Assembly (NCBI RefSeq): GCF_002864685.1
Contig: NZ_NMQZ01000007.1
Location: 116,560 to 180,559, forward strand
Length of the DNA stretch: 64,000 bases
Reading direction: 5' to 3'
Source: Alloalcanivorax mobilis
GTDB lineage: Bacteria; Pseudomonadota; Gammaproteobacteria; Pseudomonadales; Alcanivoracaceae
The translations under genes and the position numbers were made by a program. Of this stretch, positions 18,742 to 27,462 are shown one piece after another. Below the pieces are notes generated by a model. The model made no database searches and was not told where the DNA came from. It saw only the letters and a program-made list of their open reading frames with translations. How positions within the stretch are numbered: position 1 is the first letter of the stretch; every line of letters begins with the position of its first letter.

Positions 18742-19649
18742 GCGACGCCGAAGCCCGCCACTGCGGTTTGGTGGCCATTGTCGGCCGCCCCAATGTGGGC
18801 AAATCCACCCTGATGAACCACCTGCTCGGCCAGAAGGTGAGCATCACCTCGCGCAAACCGCAGACCACCCGCCACCGTATCCACGGCATTCTGACCCGCG
18901 AGCACTATCAAATCGTGTTCGCCGATACCCCGGGCTTGCACAGCGGCCAGAGCCGGGCGCTCAACCGCAGCATGAACGAGGCCGCCATGTCGGCGCTCTC
19001 CGGCGTGGACCTGATCTGCTTCATGGTCGATTCCACCAAATGGACCGAAGGCGACGAGCACGTGTTGTCATTGCTGGAGCGCGCCGGCGATACCCCGGTG
19101 ATCCTGGTGGTCAACAAGGTCGATCAGGTCGAGGACAAAAGCGTGCTGTTGCCGCACTTGCAGGCGCTGGGTGAGCGGCGCGCGTTCGCCGAGTTGATCC
19201 CGGTGTCCGCCCTGGGCGGGCACAACCTGGAAGAACTGGAAGTGGCGATCGCCAAACGGCTGCCGCAAGGCGAGTTCTGGTTTGATGAAGACCAGCTCAC
19301 CGACCGCAGCCTGCGTTTTATGGTCGCCGAGATCATCCGCGAAAAAGTGGTGCGCCAGCTCGGCCAGGAACTGCCCCACCAGATGACCGTGGAAATCGAC
19401 CTCTGGCAGGACGGCCCCAAAGTGACCGAGATCGCCGCCACCATTCTGGTGGAGCGCCGTGGCCAGAAGAAAATTCTGATCGGTGAGGGCGGTGACCGCA
19501 TCAAGAAAATCGGCATGCAGGCCCGCCAGGACATCGAGAACCTGATTGAGCGTCAGGTGATGCTGACCCTGTGGGTCAAGATCAAAGCCGGCTGGTCCGA
19601 CGACGAACGGGCGCTGCGCTCGCTGGGCTATGACGACCGGCAAAACTAG
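18738..19649 (+). CDS. era: GTPase Era
   Basis: A 303-residue essential GTPase for 30S ribosome assembly. G1 is GRPNVGKSTLMNHL, G3 is FADTPGLHSG and G4 is VVNKVDQ. A C-terminal KH domain contains KKILIGEGGDRIKKIG, which binds the 3' end of 16S rRNA. The start at ATG 18738 overlaps the rnc stop. The open frame continues upstream inside rnc but the N terminus SDAEARHCGLVAIVGRPN is typical. Confidence 0.96.
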   Translation: MSDAEARHCGLVAIVGRPNVGKSTLMNHLLGQKVSITSRKPQTTRHRIHGILTREHYQIVFADTPGLHSGQSRALNRSMNEAAMSALSGVDLICFMVDSTKWTEGDEHVLSLLERAGDTPVILVVNKVDQVEDKSVLLPHLQALGERRAFAELIPVSALGGHNLEELEVAIAKRLPQGEFWFDEDQLTDRSLRFMVAEIIREKVVRQLGQELPHQMTVEIDLWQDGPKVTEIAATILVERRGQKKILIGEGGDRIKKIGMQARQDIENLIERQVMLTLWVKIKAGWSDDERALRSLGYDDRQN

Positions 19650-19685
19650 ACGGCGTTTCCTGGCGCCGCGCCACCGAGGCGTGGC

Positions 19686-20357
19686 ATGAAGGCGTCCGCG
19701 CACTCCCCCGCCTGGCTGCTGCACCGGCATCCGTTCCGCAACACCAGCCTGATTCTGGATCTGTTCCTGCCCGAGCACGGCCGCGTCGGCGTGGTCGCCC
19801 GGGGTGGCCGCAAGAATCCGTTGCTGGCGCCGTTCCGGCCGCTCTGGGTGGAGCTGAAAGCCGGCGGTGGGGAACTGTTTACCCTGCGCCAGGCCGAGCC
19901 TCGCGGCCCGGCCATGCCGCTGGCCGGTCACGCGCTTTACTGCGGCTTCTATATCAACGAGCTGCTGGTGCGCCTTCTGCACCGCGACGACCCGCACCCG
20001 GATCTCTGGCCCGCCTACCAACGCACCCTGGCCGGCCTGGCCGGTGACACTCCTCTGGATATCAGCCTGCGCCGTTTCGAAATGGTGCTGCTCGAGGACA
20101 TCGGCTACGGCCTGGTGCTCGATCATGACGTCGACGGTCAGCCGCTGGACCCGGACGGCCTGTACCGCTGGGTCCCCGAACAGGGCCTGATGATCGACCC
20201 GCAGGGCTACCCCGGTGAACGGCTGCTGGCGCTGGCCGACGACCGCTGGAACGACGACCTGCGCCGCCTCGCCAAAACCCTGTTGCGTGAAGCCCTCGAG
20301 CCCCATCTGGGCGGACGCCCCCTGCGCAGCCGCGAATTGTTTCGTGGCGGCGTTTGA
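19686..20357 (+). CDS. recO: DNA repair protein RecO
   Basis: A 223-residue RecFOR-pathway mediator that helps load RecA on SSB-coated DNA. The N-terminal OB-fold shows AWLLHRHPFRNTSLILDLF and HGRVGVVARGGRK. The helical C-terminal half includes CGFYINELLVRLLHRDD. It follows era by 36 nt, as in the conserved rnc-era-recO-pdxJ order. Confidence 0.92.
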   Translation: MKASAHSPAWLLHRHPFRNTSLILDLFLPEHGRVGVVARGGRKNPLLAPFRPLWVELKAGGGELFTLRQAEPRGPAMPLAGHALYCGFYINELLVRLLHRDDPHPDLWPAYQRTLAGLAGDTPLDISLRRFEMVLLEDIGYGLVLDHDVDGQPLDPDGLYRWVPEQGLMIDPQGYPGERLLALADDRWNDDLRRLAKTLLREALEPHLGGRPLRSRELFRGGV

Positions 20358-20381
20358 AAGCCGCGGGCCTGGCAAAGCCCC

Positions 20382-20405
20382 TTCGCGGTCAAGGACCGCT
20401 CCCAC
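20382..20405. repeat. Single REP-like sequence
   Basis: TTCGCGGTCAAGGACCGCTC... (24 bp) is identical to the inverted arm at 33420-33443. Here it stands alone, preceded by the GGCCTGGCAAAGCC middle segment but without a partner arm. Confidence 0.75.
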
Positions 20406-20434
20406 ACCGGAATCGAAACCCGGCGTGAGCCTGA

Positions 20435-20448
20435 CTGTTCCCTGTTCC
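20435..20448. repeat. Heptamer pair CTGTTCC upstream of pdxJ
   Basis: CTGTTCC occurs twice in tandem. It is the reverse complement of the GGAACAG units found right after pdxJ at 21232-21245 and at 6642-6662. Confidence 0.55.
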
Positions 20449-20501
20449 CTCCCTCATGTTCCGGTATCATAAGGCCCCCGCAATCAACCCAAGGTGCCCC
20501 C

Positions 20502-21230
20502 ATGTCGTCCTCCGTTCTGCTTGGCGTTAATATCGACCACATCGCCACCGTGCGGCAGGCGCGTGGCACCCGCTACCCGGAACCGGTGCAGGCGGCGCTG
20601 GTGGCGGAGCAGGCCGGGGCCGATGGCATTACCGTGCATTTGCGCGAGGACCGGCGCCACATTCAGGACCGCGACGTGGAGCTGCTGGCCGCCACCCTGC
20701 AGACGCGCATGAATCTGGAGATGGCCGCCACCGAGGAGATGATCGCCATCGCCCGGCGGGTGCGCCCGGCGCACAGCTGCCTGGTGCCGGAGAAACGCGA
20801 GGAGCTGACCACCGAGGGCGGTCTGGACGTGGTGGGCAACGAAGCGTGGATCAAGGCGTGTTGTGAGCAATTGGGCGAGGCCGGGATTCAGGTGTCGCTG
20901 TTTATCGACGCCGACCCGGCGCAGATCGACGCCGCCGTGCGTTGCGGCGCGCCCGCCATTGAGATCCACACCGGCCACTACGCCGACGCGCAAGACACCA
21001 ACACCGTTGCCCGAGAGCTGGAGCGCATCCGCCGCGCCGTTGATCAAGGCTGCGAAAACGGATTGATCGTCAACGCCGGCCACGGCTTGCACTACCACAA
21101 CACCCGCGCCATCGCCGCCATCAGCGGCATCCATGAACTGAACATCGGCCATGGCCTGATCGCCCGCGCCCTGTTCACCGGCCTCGATGAAGCCGTCCGC
21201 GCCATGCGCGCGGTGATTGATGGGGCTTAG
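20502..21230 (+). CDS. pdxJ: Pyridoxine 5'-phosphate synthase
   Basis: Condenses 3-amino-2-oxopropyl phosphate with 1-deoxyxylulose 5-phosphate to form pyridoxine phosphate (vitamin B6). It has 242 residues and a TIM-barrel fold. Family motifs include [16 protein letters not shown] at the N terminus, [17 protein letters not shown] and the catalytic region [22 protein letters not shown] box at 20465-20470 may be its -10 element. The gene is bracketed by inverted GGAACAG-type heptamers. Confidence 0.96.
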   Translation: MSSSVLLGVNIDHIATVRQARGTRYPEPVQAALVAEQAGADGITVHLREDRRHIQDRDVELLAATLQTRMNLEMAATEEMIAIARRVRPAHSCLVPEKREELTTEGGLDVVGNEAWIKACCEQLGEAGIQVSLFIDADPAQIDAAVRCGAPAIEIHTGHYADAQDTNTVARELERIRRAVDQGCENGLIVNAGHGLHYHNTRAIAAISGIHELNIGHGLIARALFTGLDEAVRAMRAVIDGA

Positions 21231-21231
21231 G

Positions 21232-21245
21232 GGAGCAGGGAACAG
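21232..21245. repeat. Heptamer pair (GGAGCAG, GGAACAG) downstream of pdxJ
   Basis: Two tandem 7-bp units begin one base after the pdxJ stop. They are inverted relative to the CTGTTCC pair upstream, so pdxJ is enclosed in an inverted pair of short heptamer arrays. Confidence 0.55.
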
Positions 21246-21262
21246 TTCGGGTTGGTGGACGG

Positions 21263-21349
21263 GCTACAAGCTACAAGCCTCAAGCCTCAAGCTAAGAAAG
21301 CGGCTCTGTATCAGCGGCCCCTTGCGGGTTGAAGCTTGCAGCTTGAAGC
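21263..21349. repeat. Heptamer inverted-array element (GCTACAA/GCCTCAA family)
   Basis: The left arm has GCTACAA twice then GCCTCAA twice (21263-21290). The right arm has TTGAAGC, TTGCAGC, TTGAAGC (21329-21349), with an additional CTTGCGG just before it. The element lies between the convergent 3' ends of pdxJ and gacS. The same family recurs at 50506-50597. Confidence 0.88.
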
Positions 21350-21406
21350 CGCTCTCCCCGGAGCGTGGCTTCGCCGATGGCACAGCCTCTCCCTGTTCCC
21401 GTGCGT

Positions 21407-24130
21407 TCAAACCCCTTGCGCCTGGCCCGCCTGGCGGACGCTTTCGATCTCGGCGAGCAGGGTGGCGACGAGGCGTTCCAGGGGGCTGTCGGCGACGTCT
21501 TTTTTGAGGCCTTCTTCAAGGGCGCGAGCGGCGTGTTCCAGGCGCGGCGTGCCGCAGTAGCGGGTCGCGCCGTGCAGGCGGTGAACGCGCTCAAGAAGGG
21601 CGCCGCGATCATTGGCTTCAGCCAGGGCGCTGATGCCGGGGGCGTCCTGGTCCAGGCTGGAGAGCAGCATGGCGAACATGTCCTGGGCCAGTTGCTCGCG
21701 GCCGCCAGCGCGGCGGCGGCCGAGGGCGTGGTCGACCACCTGGTCCGGGGCCGGGCTGCTTTCGGAGGGGGTGTCCGCCGGCGCCGGCGCCGGTGCGGTG
21801 ATGGCCGCGGCGGCGCCGCGGGCCACCCAGCGTTCCAGTGTGTGACGCAATTGCGTTTCGGTGATCGGCTTGGTGAGGTAGTCGTCCATGCCCGAGTCGA
21901 GCAGGGTGCGCCGCTCGCTTTCCAGGGCATGGGCGGTCAGGGCGATGATCGGTGTGTGGGTGTCCCCGGATTCCGATTGGCGCAGCCGCCGGGTGGTTTC
22001 CAGGCCGTCCATGCCGGGCATTTGCACGTCCATGAACACCAGATCGAAGTGCTCCGGAGAAAACACCTCGACGGCTTTGGCGCCGCTGGTGCAGGGGGTA
22101 ACGCGCACGCCCATCTCTTCAAGAAAGACCTGCGCCAGTTTCAGGTTGCCGGGGTGATCGTCCACCACCAGGACCCGGGCGCTGCTGTAGGGCGTGGCGC
22201 TGGCGGTCTGCGTCGGCGCCGTTGTTTCCAATTGTCCGAGATCAAGCAGAGCGTCGCGTAAACGGCGGCGGGTGGCGGGCTTGCCAAGCACCCGGCAGGC
22301 GCCCTCCAGCTCGCTGAGGCTGCCCGCCAGCGGGTCGCCGTTGCCGGCCAGCACCAGAACCGGTGTGCCGGTGCTGGCCGCCAGCCGGCGGATCAAGGGC
22401 GCCAGGTGCGCCGGGTTGCGGCTGGAGGCGGGCACGCCCAGTACATAGAAATCGCAACGTGGCGGCGTGCCGTTCTGCAACTGGCTGGCCAGCACATCCA
22501 GGGCTTGCAGCTCGGACACCCGCATGCGCCAGCCACTGAGCATATGGTACAGGCCCAGGCGGGCGTGCTCGTTGGCTTCCACCAGGGTGACGCGCAGGGT
22601 TTGCAGGGCGCGAGGAGGCGCCTCCGCTTCGGTGCCCGGGTCGCGTTCCGCGCGCAGGCTGAACCAAAAGGTGGAGCCGCGCCCGCTGCTGCTGTCGACG
22701 CCGATCTCGCCGCCCATGCCCTCCACCAGCCGTTTGGAGATCGCCAGCCCCAGGCCGGTGCCGCCCTCGCGCCGGCGCGGTGTCTGATCGGCCTGGGTGA
22801 AGGCGCTGAACAGGGTCTTGCGGGCGTCTTCGGGCAGGCCATTGCCGGTGTCGGTGATGGTGATCTTGATCACCGACTCGGCGCCACGGCTCTCCTCGAG
22901 CATGGCGCGCACCACCACCGAGCCGCGCTCGGTGAATTTGATCGCGTTGCTGACCAGGTTGGTCAGCACCTGGCGAATGCGCAACGGGTCGCCAAGCAGC
23001 CGGGTGGGCACATCGGTGTAAATGATCGCCGCCTGCTCCAGACCCCGCTCCTGGGCCATCGGCGCCAGCATCGTCTGCACCTCTTCGATAATGTCGTGCA
23101 GATCCAGCGGGATGTGTTCCAGGGACAGCTTGCCCGCCTCGATTTTCGAGAAGTCGAGGATGTCATTGATGATCGACAGCAGGGATTCGGCGCTCTTGCG
23201 GATCGTCGCCAGGTAATCGCGCTGGCCGTTGGACAACTCCGAGCGTTGCAGTAACCGGGTAAAGCCAATAATGCCGTTGAGCGGCGTGCGGATTTCGTGG
23301 CTCATGTTGGCGAGAAACTCCGACTTGATCTGGCTCGCCTTGAGGGCCTCTTTGCGGGCCATGTCCAGCTCGATGTTCTGGATCTCGATGGTTTCCAGGG
23401 TCTCGCGCAGATCCTGGGTGGCCTGGTCGACATTCTGTTGCAGCTCGGCCTGGGCGTCGTTCAGGGCTGCCACCATATGGCCGATGGCGTCGTCCAGATC
23501 TCTGAGCTCGCCCTGGGCGCCGGTGGCGGGCGGCGGGCTCAGATCGCCGTCGCGCACCCGGCGCACGCTTTCGATCATGGTGCGCACCGGCCGGGTGAGC
23601 TGCCGTGACAGGTGGGCGGCGGGCACCAGCGCCAGCAGCATCAGCAGTGCCAGCACGCCCACCATGGTCAACACCGCTTCCAGGATCTGCACGTATTGGC
23701 CCTGGCGGGCGAATTCCACCGTGAACAGCCGCTGGCCGGCGCCGGGCAGGGTGCGCACCAACTGCCAGCTGGAATCGGTGCGCAGCCGTTTGCCGCCGTT
23801 GCCCAGTGGCTGTGCCTCTTGCACTGGGCGCAGCCGCGGGCCGGCGTGCAATTGCCAGCCGGCCGCCGGGTCGAGCAGCGTGGCGGCGCGCACGTCGGGC
23901 TGTTCCAGCAGTTCGCGCAGCAGAGCCTCGCTGGCGGCGCGCTGGTCCGCGCCAAGCGCCTGCAGGCGGCTGGCGAAGCTGTCCACGATCAGCTGTTGGC
24001 GGTGAGCGTTGTTTTCGCGCACGTCCTGAATGCGGGTGATCAGGGTATAGCCGCCGACAATCATGGCCGCCAGGAAGGCGGGCAGGGCGGTCATCGCCAT
24101 GATGCGGTTGCGCAGGCTGGAGCGGGCCAT
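21407..24130 (-). CDS. gacS: Hybrid sensor histidine kinase GacS/BarA
   Basis: A 907-residue tripartite sensor kinase. It has an N-terminal membrane helix (about 12-32), a periplasmic domain, a second helix (about 150-175), HAMP, a coiled-coil stretch, HisKA with [18 protein letters not shown] (His near 275), HATPase ([21 protein letters not shown]), a degenerate receiver-like region, a true receiver ([15 protein letters not shown], phospho-Asp in [14 protein letters not shown]) and a C-terminal HPt domain ([13 protein letters not shown]). GacS/BarA phosphorylates GacA/UvrY to drive the RsmA-titrating small RNAs. Divergence from cysM with rlmD-relA following matches Pseudomonas. Confidence 0.94.
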   Translation of the reverse strand: MARSSLRNRIMAMTALPAFLAAMIVGGYTLITRIQDVRENNAHRQQLIVDSFASRLQALGADQRAASEALLRELLEQPDVRAATLLDPAAGWQLHAGPRLRPVQEAQPLGNGGKRLRTDSSWQLVRTLPGAGQRLFTVEFARQGQYVQILEAVLTMVGVLALLMLLALVPAAHLSRQLTRPVRTMIESVRRVRDGDLSPPPATGAQGELRDLDDAIGHMVAALNDAQAELQQNVDQATQDLRETLETIEIQNIELDMARKEALKASQIKSEFLANMSHEIRTPLNGIIGFTRLLQRSELSNGQRDYLATIRKSAESLLSIINDILDFSKIEAGKLSLEHIPLDLHDIIEEVQTMLAPMAQERGLEQAAIIYTDVPTRLLGDPLRIRQVLTNLVSNAIKFTERGSVVVRAMLEESRGAESVIKITITDTGNGLPEDARKTLFSAFTQADQTPRRREGGTGLGLAISKRLVEGMGGEIGVDSSSGRGSTFWFSLRAERDPGTEAEAPPRALQTLRVTLVEANEHARLGLYHMLSGWRMRVSELQALDVLASQLQNGTPPRCDFYVLGVPASSRNPAHLAPLIRRLAASTGTPVLVLAGNGDPLAGSLSELEGACRVLGKPATRRRLRDALLDLGQLETTAPTQTASATPYSSARVLVVDDHPGNLKLAQVFLEEMGVRVTPCTSGAKAVEVFSPEHFDLVFMDVQMPGMDGLETTRRLRQSESGDTHTPIIALTAHALESERRTLLDSGMDDYLTKPITETQLRHTLERWVARGAAAAITAPAPAPADTPSESSPAPDQVVDHALGRRRAGGREQLAQDMFAMLLSSLDQDAPGISALAEANDRGALLERVHRLHGATRYCGTPRLEHAARALEEGLKKDVADSPLERLVATLLAEIESVRQAGQAQGV

Positions 24131-24211
24131 TGGTCCCCTGGGTATCGGCGGCCCGGCGGACAGAGCCAGGGCGGCGTGGTTTTTCCGCCATTATGCCGGA
24201 GTTTGCCGCTA

Positions 24212-24240
24212 CTGCCAGAGCTCTCGCCATGGGCTACAAT
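24212..24240 (+). promoter_or_regulatory. Sigma-70 promoter of cysM, leaderless or near-leaderless
   Basis: CTGCCA (24212-24217), a 17-bp spacer and TACAAT (24235-24240) form a good promoter. Initiation about 7 nt past the -10 box would fall at 24247-24248, exactly at the chosen ATG, and there is no Shine-Dalgarno sequence before it. Confidence 0.55.
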
Positions 24241-24247
24241 GCGCCCC

Positions 24248-25150
24248 ATGACCAATAAGACCATTGAATCCACGGTGGGCAACACGCCTTTGGTGCGCCT
24301 GCAGCGCCTGCCGGGGAATACGAGCAATACCCTTCTGGTCAAACTGGAAGGCAATAACCCCGCCGGTTCCGTCAAGGACCGCCCGGCCCTGAACATGATC
24401 GTCAAAGCGGAGCAGCGCGGCGAGATCAAGCCCGGCGACACCCTGATCGAGGCCACCAGCGGCAACACCGGCATTGCCCTGGCGATGGCGGCGGCGATGC
24501 GCGGCTACAAGATGAAGCTGATCATGCCCGCCAACCAGAGCCAGGAACGCCGCGACGCCATGGCCGCCTACGGCGCCGAATTGATTTCGGTGAGCAAGGA
24601 AGAGGGCATGGAAGGCGCCCGCGACCTGGCCCAGGCGATGCAGGCGCGCGGGGAAGGCACGGTGCTGGACCAGTTCGCCAACCCGGACAACCCGCTGTCG
24701 CATTATCAGAGCACCGGCCCGGAAATCTGGCGCGACACCGACGGGCGGATCACCCATTTCGTCAGCTCCATGGGCACCACCGGCACCATCATGGGCTGCA
24801 GCATGTACCTGAAAGAGCGGAACCCGGCGATCCAGGTGGTCGGCCTGCAACCCACCGACGGCGCCTCGATTCCCGGCATCCGCCGCTGGCCGGAGGCCTA
24901 CCTGCCGAGCATCTACGATGCGTCGCGGGTGGATCAGGTGATCGACATGGAACAGGACGTGGCCGAGCACACCATGCGCCGGCTGGCCCGGGAAGAGGGC
25001 ATCTTTTGCGGGGTGTCCTCCGGCGGCGCCGTGGCGGGCGCGCTGCGCCTCAGCGAAACGCTGGAAAACGCCGTGATCGTGGCGATCGTTTGCGACCGGG
25101 GTGATCGCTATCTCTCCACCGGTGTGTTCAGCGCGGACGGCGACGCATGA
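24248..25150 (+). CDS. cysM: Cysteine synthase B (O-acetylserine sulfhydrylase)
   Basis: PLP enzyme making cysteine from O-acetylserine. The B isozyme can also use thiosulfate. It has 300 residues. The PLP-lysine motif is NNPAGSVKDRPALNM, the substrate loop EATSGNTGIALA, and the phosphate-binding loop SSMGTTGTIMG. CysM-type features include the basic loop near GLQPTDGASIPGIRRWPEAY. ATG 24248 was chosen. An ATG 9 nt upstream overlaps the -10 box. The stop overlaps the next gene by 4 nt. Confidence 0.95.
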   Translation: MTNKTIESTVGNTPLVRLQRLPGNTSNTLLVKLEGNNPAGSVKDRPALNMIVKAEQRGEIKPGDTLIEATSGNTGIALAMAAAMRGYKMKLIMPANQSQERRDAMAAYGAELISVSKEEGMEGARDLAQAMQARGEGTVLDQFANPDNPLSHYQSTGPEIWRDTDGRITHFVSSMGTTGTIMGCSMYLKERNPAIQVVGLQPTDGASIPGIRRWPEAYLPSIYDASRVDQVIDMEQDVAEHTMRRLAREEGIFCGVSSGGAVAGALRLSETLENAVIVAIVCDRGDRYLSTGVFSADGDA

Positions 25151-25932
25151 TGAATGTGCTGGTCTTTGACATCGAAACGATCCCCGATCTGGATGGCGGC
25201 CGCCGGCTCTACGACCTGGACGGGCTCAGCGACAAGGACACCGCCAGCGCGTTGTTCAATCTGCGTCGCCAGGAGAACGGTTCCGAATTCCTGCGCTTGC
25301 ATCTGCACCGGGTGGTGGCGATCTCGGTGGTATTGCGCTCCACTCAGGGCCTCAAGGTCTGGTCCCTGGGCGATGAGAACAGCACCGAGAAAGAGCTGAT
25401 CGAGCGCTTCTACGATGGCATCGAGCGGTTCACGCCGCAGATCGTCAGTTGGAACGGCGGCGGTTTTGATTTGCCGGTGCTCAACTACCGGGCGCTCAAG
25501 CACGGCGTGGTGGCGCGCCGTTTCTGGGAGACCGGCAACGAGGACACCAGTTTCCGCTTCAACAACTACTTGAGTCGATTTCACCAGCGCCACCTGGACC
25601 TGATGGAACAACTGGCGATGTTCAACAACCGCGCCAACGCACCGCTGGACCAGATCGCCTCGCTGCTGGGATTTCCCGGCAAGATGGGCATGAGCGGCGC
25701 CAAGGTGTTCGACGCCTTCCAGGACGGCGATCTCAAAGGTATTCGCGATTACTGCGAAACCGACGTGCTCAATACCTGGCTGGTGTTTCTGCGCTTTCAA
25801 CTGATGCGCGGGGAAATCGACGCCAGTGGCTACGAGCAGGAACTGACCCTGTTGCGCGAATATCTGCAACAGGAAGCACAGCCGCATTTCCTGGCGTTCC
25901 TCGACGCCTGGCAGAAGGCGTCCGACGTCTGA
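25147..25932 (+). CDS. Predicted 3'-5' exonuclease (DNA polymerase B exonuclease-like)
   Basis: A 261-residue DEDD-superfamily nuclease domain protein. Exo I is VFDIETIPDL (Asp8, Glu10), exo II is SWNGGGFDLPVLNYR and exo III is IRDYCETDVLNTW. It is related to the PF10108-type exonucleases often found beside rlmD in this group. It overlaps cysM by 4 nt. Its final codons and stop (TGA 25930-25932) lie inside a perfect 32-bp palindrome, so the C-terminal residues KASDV are encoded by that repeat. Confidence 0.88.
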   Translation: MMNVLVFDIETIPDLDGGRRLYDLDGLSDKDTASALFNLRRQENGSEFLRLHLHRVVAISVVLRSTQGLKVWSLGDENSTEKELIERFYDGIERFTPQIVSWNGGGFDLPVLNYRALKHGVVARRFWETGNEDTSFRFNNYLSRFHQRHLDLMEQLAMFNNRANAPLDQIASLLGFPGKMGMSGAKVFDAFQDGDLKGIRDYCETDVLNTWLVFLRFQLMRGEIDASGYEQELTLLREYLQQEAQPHFLAFLDAWQKASDV

Positions 25933-25949
25933 CGTCAGACGTCGGACGC
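25918..25949. repeat. Perfect 32-bp palindrome of heptamer units
   Basis: The 32 bases equal their own reverse complement. They read as 7-bp units: GCGTC, CGACGTC, TGACGTC, AGACGTC, GGACGC. The palindrome spans the exonuclease stop codon and includes the -35 box of the next gene. Confidence 0.95.
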
Positions 25950-25957
25950 TATACAAT
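25929..25957 (+). promoter_or_regulatory. Sigma-70 promoter of rlmD
   Basis: CTGACG (25929-25934), a 17-bp spacer and TACAAT (25952-25957). The -35 box is at the centre of the 32-bp palindrome. The start codon follows 60 nt downstream. Confidence 0.5.
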
Positions 25958-26017
25958 CCGCGCCGCCGCGTCGGCCACTGGCCTGACGGCGCACTCAAGC
26001 ATTAGAGACCACCCCTC

Positions 26018-27373
26018 ATGGCCAGACGTCGCAAGAAAATGCTGCCGGAAACTCCGGTGGAGGCGGTGATCGAAAGCCTCAGCCACGACGGCCGCGGCAT
26101 CGCCCGATTGGATGGAAAAACCACCTTTATCGAGAACGCCCTGCCCGGTGAGCGGGTCATGTTCAAATACACCTTCATGCGCGGCAAGTTCGATGAAGGC
26201 CGTTCCGTGGAGGTGCTGACACGCTCCCCGGACCGGGTCGAGCCGCCCTGCGCGCACAGCACTATCTGTGGTGGTTGCAGCTTGCAGCACATGGCCCCGG
26301 ACACGCAGATTCAACGCAAGCAGGCGGTGCTGGAAGAGCAGTTCACCCATTTTGGGCGTCTGCAGCCGGACGCCTGGCTGGCACCGCTCACTGGGCCGCT
26401 GACCGGCTACCGTGGCAAGGCGCGCCTGGGTGCCAAGTTCGTCGAGGCCCGTGGCGAAACGCTGGTGGGGTTCCGCGAAAAGCGCAACAGCCTGCTGGCC
26501 GACCTGAGCCGTTGCGAGGTGCTGATCCCCGAGGCCGGGCATCGGCTCCTGGAGCTGCGCGCGCTGATTGACGGCCTGGAAAGCCGCCGGCGCATTCCGC
26601 AGATCGAAGTGGCGCGTGGCGACGACGCCGTGGCCTTGCTGTTCCGGCATCTTGATCCGCTGCCCGCCGCCGATCAGGAAAAGCTGGTGGCTTTTTGTCG
26701 CCAGCGCGATCTGCAGCTGTATTTGCAACCGGGCAACGAAAGCACCGTGCACCGGGTGTGGCCGGCGCCGCAGGGCGAAGAGCCACCGCGCTTGCATTAT
26801 CGGCACCCCGGCGCGTGGCGCGATGGCGGTGATGTGGAGCTGGCGTTCCACCCCACCGATTTCACCCAGGTGAACGCGGACATTAACCGGCGCATGGTGC
26901 CTTTGGCATTGGATTTGCTGGAGGTGCAGGCGGACCACCGGGTGCTCGATCTGTTCTGTGGCTTGGGCAACTTCACCATCCCGGCGGCGTGCCGGGCGGC
27001 CCGCGTGGTCGGCGTGGAAGGCAGCAACGCCATGGTCGAGCGCGGGTACGAGAACGCCCGCCGCAACGGTCTGGATAACCTGGAGTTCCACGCCTGGGAC
27101 CTGGAACGGCCGCCACGGGGCCAGCCCTGGGCCGATCAGCGCTACGATCGGGTGCTGCTCGACCCGCCGCGCAGCGGCGCGCTTGAAATGGTGCGGATGA
27201 TGCCCCATTTCGGGGCCGAACGGCTGGTCTACGTCTCTTGCAACCCGGCCACCCTGGCCCGCGACGCGGGTGAACTGGTGGCCTTGGGGTACCGCATGGA
27301 AGCGGCGGGGGTGATGGACATGTTCCCCCACACCGCCCATGTGGAATCGATCGCTGTGTTTCAGCGCCGCTGA
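26018..27373 (+). CDS. rlmD: 23S rRNA (uracil-1939-C5)-methyltransferase
   Basis: A 451-residue SAM-dependent RNA methyltransferase. An N-terminal TRAM domain (about 10-68) precedes an iron-sulfur cluster motif (PPCAHSTICGGCSLQHM, with a further Cys in LSRCEVL). The Rossmann core shows VLDLFCGLGNFTIPAA and LLDPPRSGA, and the catalytic cysteine is in YVSCNPATLARDAGEL. relA follows, as in E. coli and Pseudomonas. Confidence 0.95.
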   Translation: MARRRKKMLPETPVEAVIESLSHDGRGIARLDGKTTFIENALPGERVMFKYTFMRGKFDEGRSVEVLTRSPDRVEPPCAHSTICGGCSLQHMAPDTQIQRKQAVLEEQFTHFGRLQPDAWLAPLTGPLTGYRGKARLGAKFVEARGETLVGFREKRNSLLADLSRCEVLIPEAGHRLLELRALIDGLESRRRIPQIEVARGDDAVALLFRHLDPLPAADQEKLVAFCRQRDLQLYLQPGNESTVHRVWPAPQGEEPPRLHYRHPGAWRDGGDVELAFHPTDFTQVNADINRRMVPLALDLLEVQADHRVLDLFCGLGNFTIPAACRAARVVGVEGSNAMVERGYENARRNGLDNLEFHAWDLERPPRGQPWADQRYDRVLLDPPRSGALEMVRMMPHFGAERLVYVSCNPATLARDAGELVALGYRMEAAGVMDMFPHTAHVESIAVFQRR

Positions 27374-27462
27374 GCGGCAGCGCGCCGAACCCGCCAGCGG
27401 GCAAAGGAAGCAAAAGAGGGCACAAACATGCGACCTCTCAGCACTACTAACAGGGAATCATC

